A stretch of DNA of 64,000 nt from Gari tellinella. Lineage: Eukaryota; Mollusca; Bivalvia; Cardiida; Psammobiidae. The stretch covers positions 46,711,786 through 46,775,785 of the forward strand of contig OV277862.1 of NCBI GenBank assembly GCA_922989275.2, written 5' to 3'. The translations under genes were made by a program, and so were the position numbers. Positions 42,271-52,284 of the stretch are shown piece after piece. Numbering within the stretch: position 1 is the first letter of the stretch; each line of letters begins with the position of its first letter. The notes beneath the pieces were generated by a model. The model was not told the DNA's origin. It saw only the letters and a list, made by a program, of their open reading frames with translations, and did not search any database.

Positions 42271-43291
42271 TATGACAGCGGTAGCGTTCAGTAAAAAGGT
42301 AAATGCTTCTAGGTCTTAACTGTGTGACAGTTTGATGACGATTTAGATACATTTTCTCTGGAAATTGTTGCACTGTTTTAAGTTTAGTTACAGAAGATGT
42401 ATTAACGTTTTCATCCGGCATAACACAACCTTATTGACTATAAGTATACACTCAGAGGATCTTCTAACCGATCAGTCAGATTTAAAGGTGCTACTCTAAA
42501 AACTAATTAATCCGGTTGCAAAAAATTACATTTTCCATGAGATGAAGATGTTTCATAACAGGACGAAAAGTTTCATTAAAATTGATGACAAATTAGGGAA
42601 AATAAGAATGAAATTGTAACCTAACCCTAAAATGACAACTCACAAATTCATGAATGACAGTTGTCTGTTGGGCTACCAGCTTTCAACGCGACATTGGTGC
42701 CAAATGTAGCACTTAAATGATTACTTTGAAAAAATAATATATAAGTATTGATGGAATATTGTCAACTGGCACTGAAATAAAAAATATTGAGGCAACTCCT
42801 GGTCTGTTTTCTTATAATATGTAAAATTCCAAAAATGCTACTAGCTGTCAACAGTGGCGTAGTGACATTTAGAGAATACTTAAAGAATGCCATCCTAAAA
42901 GGCTTCAGCGACGTGCAATGTTCATGTATTAATAAAAGATTTGAATTTTGAGCCGCCATGTTAAAATTTTGCATTTAAACGATTGGCGCCGATGCCATTA
43001 ACGCAGTTACGTTACGTTATTTTGACATATTCGACGGTCCAGACATGCGCGAGCAGTCACTGTAGACGCGTAGAAACATAGGCGCGAGGATGTGGTGACT
43101 AAAATGAAAGAGTCCGTCTACGTGAGTTTTTCATCTGAAGGCGCTAATGACATTAGTCTATACATTTTTGGTCAGACAAATTTCCTCAAAACAAGCAGAT
43201 ATTGGCGAACAACATGTTGAAATGCGTTGCTGGTGGTGAAATAAGATTTTGATGTATAATATTTAGCTTATGTAAACGAATTTAGGGCACA
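42271..43291. other. About 1 kb without a recognisable feature
   Basis: A 70-codon minus-strand frame at 42762-42974 has no motif. CpG words are more frequent near 42.98-43.15 kb (GGCGCCGATG, ATGCGCGAGC), but no gene can be supported. Confidence 0.45.
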
Positions 43292-43538
43292 CAGGACGTA
43301 AAACGTTATTTTTGTCCCGTTTAAACGAAACGAAACGCAAACGCAAAACACTAAACCGTAGAAAAGTGCAACTTATTGACAATTCTGATAATTCGTGGTT
43401 ATCTTGGTGGCAAACAGTTTGGAGCCTGATCAGACGCCGGGTTACCCGGCGTCTGATCTGGCTCCAAACTGTTTGCAGTGAAAATAATAGTTAAAGCGTA
43501 AACGCGTTTATTGGGAAAGAATAACGTTTTCTCCACTG
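43292..43538 (+). mobile_element. Family A MITE, left terminus mutated
   Basis: CAGGACGTAAAACG replaces CAGTGGAGAAAACG; GTTTAAACGAAACGAAACGC subterminal variant; the right terminus CTCCACTG is intact. Confidence 0.9.
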
Positions 43539-44219
43539 TATATCGATAAGAAATGGTCGGATGTTCCAAGAATGCTGGTGTTTGATGAATGAAATGTCTG
43601 TAGTCAGACATCTATTGAATATTCAATCATTATCATGCAGGCTGATAATGCAATTGGGACGGAAGTGATGTTACTTCTGATTGTATATCAATAAATTGCG
43701 AGTAACACAGCGTCTGATCTTGACCTCAGACTGATCGCAATTGGAATTAGGTTTTGGGGTCCAACTACATTTGGTGGAAATATAGCACATATATACTCCT
43801 ATACATAAAACGTATTTCATCTTTGTTAGTCGAATAGTATACACTGATTATGTTCTACATTGGGCTGACAGCCACTTTCAAATTGAACACGTGGCTATGA
43901 AACGTGAATTATAACACAATAATGAATCTATGGAGATATGCAAAGACAACAAGGTGTGTTTCTGACAAAATATGTCCTCTGATGGTCAATGTTTTAATTC
44001 AGGCTATTAGACATCTAACGAAACTTGGCCTTCACCTGACATGACATGACCTACGTTGCACATACGCGACTCGATTTCTTCTCAAGTGGAGTGCATATGC
44101 TACATATGAAGACTTTAGCACATGTAGTTCCGACATTATGGCTACGGTTAAAGATTTTGGCCAGATAGACAGACAAATACAGACACATGCTTAACCCTTT
44201 ACCTCATAGCATGTTTTTA
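43539..44219. other. Sparse region with repeat traces
   Basis: AGTAACACAGCGTCTGATCT at about 43695 is a single hairpin arm. At 44000-44200, GACATGACATGACC and CAGATAGACAGACAAATACA resemble common molluscan repeat tails. No gene. Confidence 0.45.
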
Positions 44220-44310
44220 GTTTTGGGAAAAGGTGACTACTTACATGTAAAGCAGGTTGAAAGTAAACTGAATGTGCTGCTTTACTTTCAGCCTGCTTTA
44301 AGCTACCATC
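44220..44310. repeat. Family C hairpin with TACATGTA insert
   Basis: GACTACTTACATGTAAAGCAGG at 44235-44256 where other C copies have ACTACTTAAAGCAGG. Hairpin GCAGGTTGAAAGTAAAC/GCTTTACTTTCAGCCTGC; the inner loop is shortened. Confidence 0.75.
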
Positions 44311-44752
44311 TACTATAATAAAGAAAAAAAAAATGCTGTATCAAAACAGCAGTTTTGAAGGCAATCAGTAAAATATTTTGCTGTGATTATGTCTAACATT
44401 TGCAATTTTTCGTATTTTTCAGAAAAAAAAATCAATTCATCCCTAAACAAAGTAGTTTGCTGCTTTTTAGTCCAAAATTTGAAATTGTGTACATTTTGTA
44501 TTTTTTAAGAAATAAAAAATTCAGCCCTGATTCAACCTATATTTTTCTTGGTTCAGTTTGTTTTAGATAAAAACAAGGTATCGCAATTCGTACATGTGCA
44601 TGTAACAACACTGCAGGGAGCCCTATATATTTATTTTCTTGAGGTTTGATTTGCATGAAACTAAACCCATTACTCTATAGAGACTTCGTTTTTACACATT
44701 TAATATATCTTCACTGAAGAACATAATTCCACTTTGTACAGTCGTACATGTA
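44311..44752. other. No recognisable feature
   Basis: AT-rich, several A runs, nothing supported. Confidence 0.4.
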
Positions 44753-44998
44753 CAGTGGAGAAAACATTATTCTTTCCCAATAAACGAGTTTACGCTAAAA
44801 CTATTATTTTCACTGCAAACATTTTGGAGCCAGATCAGACGCCGGGTAACCCGGCGTCTGATCAGGCTCCAAACTGTGTGCCACCAAGATAAAGATAAAT
44901 GATCAGAATTGTCAAAAAATTGTACTGTTCTACGTTGTAGTGTTTTGCGTTTGCGTACGTTTGCGTTTAAACGGGAAAGAATCATAGATTCTCCACTG
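44753..44998 (-). mobile_element. Family A MITE, full length
   Basis: 246 bp, TA-flanked, with scattered substitutions (AACATTTTGGAGCC, AACTGTGTGCC). Confidence 0.92.
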
Positions 44999-45029
44999 TA
45001 ATTATGAACCGTCAGATATATTTTCTATA

Positions 45030-45165
45030 TCCTAGCAGATGGTACATGTAGTTTATCGCAGGCTTAAAGTAAAACAGAATGCGCCTTAATGCGCATTCTG
45101 TTTTACTTTCAACCTGCTTTAGGTGGCCACCTGTCTTCAAAAGTAGAAACAGGTTATGGGTTAAA
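45030..45165 (+). repeat. Family C hairpin with TACATGTA insert
   Basis: CCTAGCAGATGGTACATGTAG at 45031-45051 where the consensus is AGCAGATGGTAGCTTAA. Hairpin GCAGGCTTAAAGTAAAAC, AGAATGCGCC/TGCGCATTCT, GTTTTACTTTCAACCTGC. Element termini absent. Confidence 0.8.
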
Positions 45166-45184
45166 ACAGGTTAAAAACAGTGTT

Positions 45185-45603
45185 TTTAAATATAGAAAAT
45201 GAAAACAATTAAAAATGCTAACAATTAGTTTAAATCTGGGGCCCGTTTCATAAAACTTCGTACGACAAAAACAGTCGTGAGCCAAAATTTAAAATACATT
45301 TAATTTCTGATGTCTCTATCTATCCTGTCTTGTGACATCTCTTTGGAATCGTCTTGTAAAGACGATTCCAAAGAGATGTCACAACACAGGGTTACATGGA
45401 GAAATAAATAATAATTTAAACGTTTATAATCTGACTTAGGACAACATTTGTCGTACGAAGTTTTATGAAACGGGCCCATGGATAGCAAACAGTATAGAGC
45501 CTAACCATACTACGGTTTATCAGGCTCCAAACTGTTTGCAATGGGCATAGAATTGTTTGAGATAAAACGCGCTTATTGTGAAATGATAATGCATTATCCA
45601 CTG
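45185..45603 (+). mobile_element. Old family A copy split by family E
   Basis: ATAGAAAATGAAAACAATT and AGTTTAAATCTG left of E, then GATAGCAAACAGTATAGAGCC, ATCAGGCTCCAAACTGTTTG, AAAACGCGCTTATT and ATTATCCACTG right of it. Confidence 0.75.
45239..45477. mobile_element. Family E MITE, GGGCCCGTTTCAT ends
   Basis: GGGCCCGTTTCATAAAACTT, CGTACGACA and complements TGTCGTACGAAG, TTTTATGAAACGGGCCC. Inner perfect palindrome at about 45331-45382: GTGACATCTCTTTGGAATCG, TCTTGTAAAGA and complement. Class not settled. Confidence 0.85.
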
Positions 45604-45878
45604 TAGATATAGTTATACATGTGTACATGTAATGCTTGCAAAACATTTAAAGTCAATGGGGGAAATGAATAGATATAAAACAGATATAAAATTGGGAACA
45701 TTCAGTTTTGCAATGTAATAAGGGAGCATTGACATATTTTCAAATTGTTCTCATATTGGTAAATGTATGGTAAATGAGGTTTTTGACAGAAATTTAGCGT
45801 TAAGAGACCCCCTGACGACTTATAACATATAAAGGTGGGTGAGTCATTAAATAAATATGAAGATTTAAATCTGTGATA
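45604..45878. other. No recognisable feature
   Basis: Only two TACATGT words near 45620; nothing else supported. Confidence 0.4.
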
Positions 45879-45985
45879 CAGTGGAGAAGACGTAAGCCTT
45901 TCTCAATAAACGCGTTTACGCTAAAAATATTATTTCCAATGCAAACAGTTTTGAGCCAGATCAGACGCCGGGTAAACCGGCCCAG
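45879..45985 (-). mobile_element. Family A MITE, left half, cut at the hairpin apex
   Basis: CAGTGGAGAAGACG to GATCAGACGCCGGGTAAACC; then unrelated sequence and an ATT microsatellite. Confidence 0.85.
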
Positions 45986-45991
45986 CGTTTA

Positions 45992-46290
45992 TATTATTAT
46001 TGTTATTATTATTATTACTATTATTATTATTATTATTATTATACCAGATTTATAAAGCGCTCTTTCAAAAGCGTTCAAATGCGTTTCAAATGAAATCATA
46101 TAAATGTACTTACAAAGTGAGAAAAAGACAAATAACCACATTTAAAATACAGTAAAGACATCTTACTTGTAATTATTTCAATGGAATTATAATTACTAAG
46201 ATAATAAGAATTGTTTTCATTAGTTTATAGAATCAATTTTACTATGAGTTAAAAAAGATTATTGGTATTATTAAAAACAGGTAATTTAAA
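45992..46290 (-). repeat. ATT microsatellite and probable LINE 3' end
   Basis: About 50 bp of ATT/GTT/ACT triplets followed by ATACCAGATTTATAAAGCGC. On the minus strand this reads GCGCTTTATAAATCTGG then ATA repeats, a form common at 3' ends of CR1/L2-like retroelements. The body to 46290 is AT-rich without a frame. Confidence 0.5.
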
Positions 46291-46299
46291 AGTCATTGT

Positions 46300-46591
46300 T
46301 GTTCCAAACTATTTGCAATCGTCATTGACAGTGAAAGGGTTACAGTGGAGAATCTGTTATTCTTTCCCGTTTAAACGCAAACGTACGCAAACGCAAAGCA
46401 CTAAAACGTAGAAAAGAACAACTTTTGGACAATTCTGATAATTCTTGTTTATCTTGGTGGCAAAGAGTTTGGAGCCTGATCAGACGCCGGGTAACCCGGC
46501 GTCTGATCTGGCTCCAAACTGTTTGCAATGGAAAAAATAGTTTTAGCGTAAACACGTTTATTGGGAAAGAATAACGTTTTCTCCACTGTAA
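46300..46591 (+). mobile_element. Family B right end, split by family A
   Basis: TTCCAAACTATTTGCAATCG, TCATTGACAGTGAAAGGGTTA, the family A copy, then TAA. The target TA is that of the terminal TTAA. Confidence 0.8.
46343..46588 (+). mobile_element. Family A MITE at the TTAA of family B
   Basis: 246 bp, inserted into the terminal GGGTTAA of a B copy. Right arm outer part complete (GGCTCCAAACTGTTTGC), left arm has AAAGAGTTTGG. Confidence 0.92.
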
Positions 46592-46609
46592 TACTGTGGT
46601 ACAAATGTA

Positions 46610-46750
46610 CAGTGGAGAAGACGTTCCATTGTATTATTCTTTCCAAATAAACGCGTTTACGCAAAATCTATATTAATACATCGTATATACAGTGCATTGC
46701 GTTTGCGTTTCGTTTGCTTTAAACGGGAGAAAATTATGTCTTCTCCACTG
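46610..46750 (-). mobile_element. Family A MITE, hairpin-less derivative
   Basis: 141 bp. CAGTGGAGAAGACGTTCC and TGTCTTCTCCACTG ends with AATAAACGCGTTTACGC and GCGTTTCGTTTGC inside; the hairpin region is replaced by about 20 unrelated bases. Confidence 0.87.
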
Positions 46751-46874
46751 TAAAGGTATGATCTGTTCAGGCTCTTCACAGCTTCTTGTTGGACACGTTG
46801 CACAAATAAACCGCGCGTCAAGAATTGCACATATTCGTGGGCTATTTGATTTTTAAGGTGACCTTTCTACATTG

Positions 46875-47120
46875 CAATGGAGAATCTGTTATTCTTTCCC
46901 GTTTAAACGCAAACGTACGCAAACGCAAAACACTAAAACGTAGAAAAGAACAACATTTTGACAATTCTGATAATTCATCTTTACCTTGGTGGCAAACAGT
47001 TTGGAGCCTGATCAGACGCCGGGTTACCCGGCGTCTGATCTGGCTCCAAACTGTTTGCAGTGAAAATAATAGTTTTAGCGTAAACGCGTTTATTGGGAAA
47101 GAATAACGTTTTCTCCACTG
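46875..47120 (+). mobile_element. Family A MITE, full length
   Basis: 246 bp, first bases CAATGGAGAATCTG. All other parts are consensus. Confidence 0.92.
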
Positions 47121-47323
47121 TACATGTTAGCAGCTTAAACTTTAAGGGGTCTTTTCTATACTTACATGTAAGACTTATTAAGTATACGTGTAGAAAAAGC
47201 AATTAGATACTTAATGTACAATACAAATTATGCAGAAATATCTAAAAGCAGTTTTGTGCATAATTTAGCTACATGTACTAATTGGTACATGTACAGTCGG
47301 TTCCATACAACCATACAAATACG

Positions 47324-47526
47324 CAGTGCTGCCATAAGTTGATCATGAAATATCCTAAGATTTCCAAATTTACTATTTTTCAAACCCGATTACTTAAAGC
47401 AGGTTGAAAGTAAAGTAGAATGCGCCTAAAGGCGCCTTCTGTTTTACTTTCAGCTTACTTTAAGATACAATCTGCTAGAATAAACTTCCAAATATTTCGG
47501 AAAAATCCGGAGAAATGGCAGCCATG
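47324..47526 (-). mobile_element. Family C MITE, shortened
   Basis: CAGTGCTGCCATAAG and AAATGGCAGCCATG ends. Flanks AATACG and AATTCG agree at five of six bases, consistent with an aged 6-bp duplication. Part of the segment before the hairpin is missing. Confidence 0.82.
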
Positions 47527-47836
47527 AATTCGACGGCAGTGACTGGTCAAGAGATAAAACAAAGAACGTACTATCCATAATGGCTATACATGTAGTTGGA
47601 TCTTATGATGAAATATTACTTTATACATGTATAAGAGTGGCTGTTCAATGCGTTGGTGTTCTTAAATTGAAAGTGATATGATAATAAAACATTAATTTAG
47701 ATGTTTACCACCTTTGACTGATAGTAAATACTGAAATCGTAGACACTGTTTTCTCTCCACTTAAAATCCAGACCAACACTCCCAGATAAGATACTTTTAT
47801 GCGTAACACGTAATATGTGCAGTAAAAACCCCACGA
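47527..47836. other. No recognisable feature
   Basis: Contains TACATGTA near 47587 and nothing else supported. Confidence 0.4.
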
Positions 47837-48060
47837 CAGTGGAGAAGACGTTATTCTTTCCCATTCAAACGCAAACGCAACGCAAACGCATTGGACTAAA
47901 TTGTAGAAAATTACAACTGTTTGAAAATTCTGAATATTCCTTAAAATCTGAAGGGCAAACAGTTTGGAGTAGTATGGGGCTCCAAATTGTTTGCATTTGA
48001 AATAATAGTTTAATCATAAACGCGTTTATTGGGACAGAATAACGTTTTTCCACAGCGCTG
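47837..48060 (+). mobile_element. Family A MITE, hairpin shortened
   Basis: CAGTGGAGAAGACG to TTCCACAGCGCTG. Outer arms GGCAAACAGTTTGGAG and GGGCTCCAAATTGTTTGC flank only AGTAT; the TGATCAGACGCC core is lost. Confidence 0.87.
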
Positions 48061-48169
48061 TAACAACTATATAATGGTCGTTTCCGTAACCAACCCCTTC
48101 ACCGCGGTAATATAGTCTGTCTTAACCGATTGACCCGAGATTCATCAAACGAACAACTCCATTTTCCAA

Positions 48170-48394
48170 TTAACACCTTCACTGCAATGACGTCATCAGT
48201 TGTAAACAATTGCTTTCTGCTTTTGTTTCTCAAATTAAAATGTTAGGTACAATGTATTATTGCCTTAAGAAATATTGAAATAACTGTCAAACAGTTTGGA
48301 TCTTGATCAGACGCCGCGTTACGCGGCGTCTGATCAAGATTCAAACTGTTTGCAAATAACTATTGTACTTTGGGAAAAGCAGTGAACGTGTTAC
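48170..48394 (+). mobile_element. Family B MITE, full length
   Basis: 225 bp, TTAA at 48170-48173 and TTAC at 48391-48394. Ends TTAACACCTTCACTGC and GCAGTGAACGTGTTA. The hairpin is strikingly symmetrical: AAACAGTTTGGATCT, TGATCAGACGCCGCG, TTA, CGCGGCGTCTGATCA, AGATTCAAACTGTTT. GATCT here replaces GATCC, matched by AGATT. Confidence 0.88.
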
Positions 48395-48524
48395 ATCAAG
48401 CCATCGATCAACGATGTGTTTCGAACAATGTCTACAGAACCATACGTCTTGCAATGCGGGTGTTTAGTATTATATCTAGTAAGTGTTAGACCATTGTTGG
48501 TTGGTTGTACAATATATTGCACTA

Positions 48525-48690
48525 TGACATGAAGTGCAGACCCTGACCAGAGGACTCCTCTCGAAGATCTTCTTGTCTGGGTATGCATTATCTGTATGAG
48601 ACAAAAAGGACACTACTTTTAGTATACTCTTCAAAATTACACTGTTTGTAATAGACATGTAAATGCTTCAGCAGGTGTCAATGAGGTAAA
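48525..48690 (+). mobile_element. Family B2 MITE, decayed
   Basis: GACATGAAGTGCAGACCCTG, ACCAGAGGACTCC, GTCTGGGTATGCATTATCTG, ACACTGTTTGTAATAGAC, AATGAGGTAAA. Confidence 0.55.
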
Positions 48691-48974
48691 TAACCAGTTG
48701 TTTTTTATGTCTCAAATTTACAGTTTTATAGGTTCGTATTTTCAAATAGGGATCGTTAAGCTGAAAGTTGCTCCATTAACTGAAACCGGGCCAAATTGTG
48801 TCGAGAAATAAAAATCGCGAGCTTTTAATTAATCTAACCGTACTGTTATCAAGTTCCGTCTGTTTTATAACAAACATTAAGATTTTAGGCATTTTGATTG
48901 AACACATATTAATGGGGGTGTTGAACAGGATAGATCTGAACGCTAGTAGAGAGGTTATGACATTGTTTTCAATT

Positions 48975-49360
48975 TTAATCCTTTCGGCGCCGAAGTCGCA
49001 TAAAAGGCGGCGTTGCAAACAGTTTGGATCCATACAGTGGAGAAAACGTTATTCTTTCCCAAAAAACGCGTTTACCCTAAAACTATCATTTTCACTGCAA
49101 ACAGTTTGGAGCCAGATCAGACGCCGGGTAACCCGGCGTCTGATCAGGCTCCAAACTGTTTGCCACCAAGATAAAGATACATGTAATTATCAGAATCGTC
49201 AAAAAGTTGTACTTTCCTACGTTTTAGTGTTTTGCGTTTGCGTACGTTTGCGTTTAAACGGGAAAGAATAACAGATTCTCCACTGTATCAAATGCCGCGA
49301 GACGCGGCGTCTGATTTGGATCCAAAGTGTTTGACACTCGTATCGATACTGCACAAACGC
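48975..49360 (-). mobile_element. Family B MITE split in the hairpin by family A
   Basis: TTAATCCTTTCGGCGCC start, GTCGCATAAAAGGCGGCG, then GCAAACAGTTTGGATCCA. The hairpin resumes after the insert: TCAAATGCCGCG, AGA, CGCGGCGTCTGATTTGG, ATCC. Confidence 0.82.
49035..49285 (-). mobile_element. Family A MITE in a family B hairpin arm, TACATGTA insert
   Basis: 251 bp. At about 49177-49187 AAGATACATGTAATTATC replaces AAGATGAATTATC. Removing the whole copy and one TA restores a B hairpin arm. Confidence 0.92.
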
Positions 49361-49463
49361 ATTGATAGGAAAATAATAAAATGTTTCGTACGGTACTCCC
49401 ACATTGATCAACTGACACCTACTCGCTTTGATTAAAGCCTTCCCTGACAAGACGTCGTCTGCC

Positions 49464-49943
49464 TTAACCCTTTCACTACAGTGGAGAATCTGTTATTCTT
49501 TCCCGTTTAAACGCCAACGTACACAAACGCAAAACATTAAAACGAGGAAAAGTACAACTTTTTGACAATTCTGATAATTCATCTTTATCTTGGTGGCAAA
49601 CAGTTTGGAGCCTGATCAGACGCCGGGTTATCCAAACTGTTTGCAGTGAAAATGATAGTTTTAGCGTAAACGTGTTTATTGGGAAAGAATAACGTTTTCT
49701 CCACTGTACCAACATTTTACGTGAGTTTTTTACCCCTTCACCGTTTCATTGTCGTCTGCTACAATTTTGTTGTCTGCAAAATCGTTTCAAAGTTAAAAAA
49801 TTATGGCAGTATGACAGAACAAATTTCAAAACGAGTGTCAAACAGTTGGGATCCAGATCAGACGCCAAGTCACGCGGCGTCTAATCAGGACACAAACTGT
49901 TTGCAAACGCGCTTTTAAGCGTCATTGAGAATGAAAGGGATAA
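49464..49943 (+). mobile_element. Family B MITE interrupted by family A
   Basis: TTAACCCTTTCACTA, the family A insert, then TACCAACATTTTACGTG and ACCCCTTCACCGTTTC, the same order as the uninterrupted B copy at 22.2 kb. Hairpin at about 49838-49905, with ACGCGCTTTTAAGCGT and GAATGAAAGGGATAA after it. Confidence 0.92.
49479..49706 (+). mobile_element. Family A MITE nested in B, hairpin deleted on one side
   Basis: 228 bp, TA-flanked. Left arm complete to GACGCCGGGTTA, then directly TCCAAACTGTTTGC: the right inner arm is missing. Confidence 0.93.
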
Positions 49944-50138
49944 ACAGTTGTCGTCTGCTCGTTTCCTCAAATTTAATGTTAGGTAAGTTGAGTACATGTA
50001 CATGTTACATGTACGGTACATGTATATGGTAATGAGTGCAAAATTTGGATTCTGATCAGACGCCGCGTCACGCGGCATCTGATCAGGATTTAAACTGTTT
50101 GCATATGCCATTTTACTCGGGGCATGGAAGTGAAAGGA
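49944..50138 (+). mobile_element. Family B MITE, second copy in tandem
   Basis: AGTTGTCGTCTGCTCG, AAATTTAATGTTAGG, several TACATGTA words (49995-50028), hairpin GCAAAATTTGGATTC, TGATCAGACGCCGCG, TCA, CGCGGCATCTGATCA, GGATTTAAACTGTTTGC, end GAAGTGAAAGGATA. Confidence 0.78.
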
Positions 50139-50392
50139 TATGTGTATAAGCTCTGTCATAAACTGATACCATAATAATCACTGATATGATTTTAAAAAAA
50201 GTATGTTGAATTTCATAGACACCCGGAAACACGAGAAGGCACGTGCTGCTACTCGTGCGTGCTATAAATAGATATAACAGCAGAAAAAGCATATCCAAAA
50301 GTGCACAGGAGACGATATTCAATTAATATTTAAACTCGCCTTTGAAAATGTGTCATCTCAAAAACCTCTCAAAACACAACAACATTTTAGTA
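50139..50392. other. No recognisable feature
   Basis: Short intervening DNA with no supported feature. Confidence 0.4.
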
Positions 50393-50614
50393 TAGTAGCG
50401 AAAATGTTATTCCTAACCAATAAAAAAAAAGAGTTCACACTAAAACTACTATTTCCATGACAAACAGTTTGGAGCCTGATCATACTCCAAACCTTTTGCT
50501 ACTCAGATTCAGATAAATATTCAGAATTGACAAAAATGTCATGTTTTACATTTTATTACAATGCAATTACGTTTCGTTTACGTTTAAGCGGTAACGAATA
50601 ACGTCTTCTCAATT
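50393..50614 (-). mobile_element. Family A MITE, hairpin tip deleted
   Basis: TAGTAGCGAAAATG and CGTCTTCTCAATTG ends. AAACAGTTTGGAGCC, TGATCATACTCCAAACC: the GACGCC apex is gone. Confidence 0.82.
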
Positions 50615-50634
50615 GAAAATGTCATTAAGAATGT

Positions 50635-50720
50635 CAAACAATTTGGATCCAGATGAGACGCCGAGTTACTCGGCGTCTCATCTAGCTCCAAATTGCTTAC
50701 AACAGTAATGACAAGTTTGT
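50635..50720. repeat. GATGAGA-type hairpin
   Basis: GTCAAACAATTTGGATCC, AGATGAGACGCCGAG, TTA, CTCGGCGTCTCATCT, AGCTCCAAATTG. Same subtype as 5610-5675; CAGTAATGACAAG follows in both styles. Confidence 0.83.
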
Positions 50721-50913
50721 CAAGATACAAGTTAAACATTAATGTATTGCACCATCCTATGATACCATGTGCTTAGTAAAAGGATATATTGACAATTTAA
50801 TGGAAGATGCCATCTTGCATTAAGGCTTCAGTTTTTATACAAATTAACTTAATGTAGGACTGTTTTATTAATACTGTCACACCTAAAATAAAGCTATTGA
50901 TCTCGAGTGACAC

Positions 50914-51330
50914 ATAAAGTGGAGAAGACGTTATTCTTCCCCATTTAAAAGCAAACGAAACGCAAACGCCTTGCACTACAGTGGAGAAACTGTTATTCTT
51001 TCCCAATAAACGCGTTTACGCTAAAACTATTACATGTATTTGCAGTGCAAACAGTTTGCCACCAAGATAAACATGAATTATCAGAATTGTCCAAAAGTTG
51101 TACTTTTCTACGTTTTAGTGTTTTGCGTTTGCGTACGTTTGCGTTTAAACGGGAAAAAATAACAGATTCTCCACTTTATCATGTAGACGCTGACATTTTA
51201 TTGAACATTATGAATGCGCATATTAATATGAAGGGCGAACAGTTTGAGACCAGATCAGACGCCGGCGTCTGATCTGACTTTAAACTGTTTGTAATGGAAA
51301 TAAAAGATGTTATTATATGCCTTCGAATGA
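50914..51330 (+). mobile_element. Old family A copy split by family A
   Basis: AGTGGAGAAGACGTTATTC, AGCAAACGAAACGCAAACGC, GCAC-TA left of the insert; right of it ACATTTTATTGAACATT, GCGAACAGTTTGAGACC, AGATCAGACGCCGGCGTCTG (apex deleted), AAACTGTTTG. Confidence 0.75.
50979..51176 (-). mobile_element. Family A MITE, hairpin excised, TACATGTA insert
   Basis: 198 bp. CAAACAGTTTGCCACC shows a clean loss of everything between the outer arms. At 51031-51038 ACTATTACATGTATTTGC replaces ACTATTATTTGC. Confidence 0.92.
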
Positions 51331-51354
51331 TATCGAGCGTTTCCGCGTGTATCT

Positions 51355-51418
51355 GCAGAGTAAAATACAAGAGTCCTTATCAGCCACCTTGTATCAGCCA
51401 CTTTGTATTTTACTCTGA
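51355..51418. repeat. Imperfect hairpin around GTAAAATACAA
   Basis: CAGAGTAAAATACAAGAG, two ATCAGCCAC-TTGTAT units and GTATTTTACTCTG. Confidence 0.65.
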
Positions 51419-51589
51419 CCTCGCTTTCGATTTAACGTGACGTCATTTGCGTACATGTACGAGTGCCGCGTTATTCTTTGTGGCATACAAAACTTCTCGT
51501 TCTGCTTCAAATAACTAATAACTTTTGGATATAAAATGATTTAAACAACTATTAAGTAGTTTCTGGTTTGTATTCAAGACATATAATAA

Positions 51590-51761
51590 ACACATTACTA
51601 GTTGGCAGTGCGCTACAGAGTGTTGGATTTAGCTCTCGACGTTTTTGGCGGAAACAACCGATCAGACTCGCGCCAAGGCGCTCGTCAGATCGGCTATTTC
51701 CGCCAAAAACGTCTCGAGCTAAATACATCACTCTGTATCGCACTGTCAACTGGTAATGTGT
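51590..51761. mobile_element. Palindromic fold-back element, about 170 bp
   Basis: ACACATTACTAGTTGGCAGTG and CACTGTCAACTGGTAATGTGT ends; inward CTACAGAGTG, TTTAGCTC, GACGTTTTTGGCGGAAA and complements, centre GCGCCAAGGCGC. No frame. Confidence 0.85.
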
Positions 51762-51819
51762 ATTACATAACGTAAACGCGTTGATTGGGAAATAATAATG
51801 TCTTCTTCTGAACTATATA

Positions 51820-52011
51820 CAGTGGAGAATCTGTTATTCTTTCCCGTTTAAACGCAAACGTACGCAAACGCAAAACACTAAAACGAAGAAAAGTACAACT
51901 TTTTGACAATTCTGATAATTCATCTTTATCTTGGTGGCAAACTGTTTGGAGCGAAAATAATAGTTTTAGCGTAAATGCGTTTATTGGGAAAGAATAACGT
52001 TTTCTCCACTG
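51820..52011 (+). mobile_element. Family A MITE, hairpin removed
   Basis: 192 bp, TA-flanked. GGCAAACTGTTTGGAGC runs directly into GAAAATAATAG, so the inner arms and the whole right arm are missing. Confidence 0.92.
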
Positions 52012-52160
52012 TAATATGAAGGGCGAACAGTTTGAGACCAGATCAGACGCCGGGTTACCCGGCGTCTGATCTGGCTTCAAACTGTTTGTGATTGGGACAA
52101 AAGATGTACATAACGTAAACGCGATTATTGGGAAATAATAATGTCTTCTTCTAAACTATA
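52012..52160 (+). mobile_element. Family A MITE, right half (duplicate of 51.23 kb)
   Basis: TAATATGAAGGGCGAACAG and TTTGAGACCAGATCAGACG repeat the sequence at about 51228-51262; here the hairpin keeps its GGGTTACCC apex. Ends GTCTTCTTCTAAACTATATA, also found at 51800-51818. Confidence 0.75.
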
Positions 52161-52284
52161 TATGCACCATTTACAGTCCATCAATGAAGAATACAACTGC
52201 CAATTGCGAAAAGAATTGGTCCAGATCGGCTTCAATTGAGGTCTTCTGGTCAGTGTCATCACCATTTGTCAGTTTGCAATACTA

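Noticed and set aside
42980..43150. CpG-richer stretch as a promoter or CpG island
   Set aside because: Only slightly richer than its surroundings, and there is no gene next to it.
45992..46041. ATT run as part of a gene or regulatory site
   Set aside because: A plain trinucleotide microsatellite at a probable retroelement end.
48798..49271. 157-codon plus-strand frame
   Set aside because: Its second half is family A sequence read through; the first half has no domain features.
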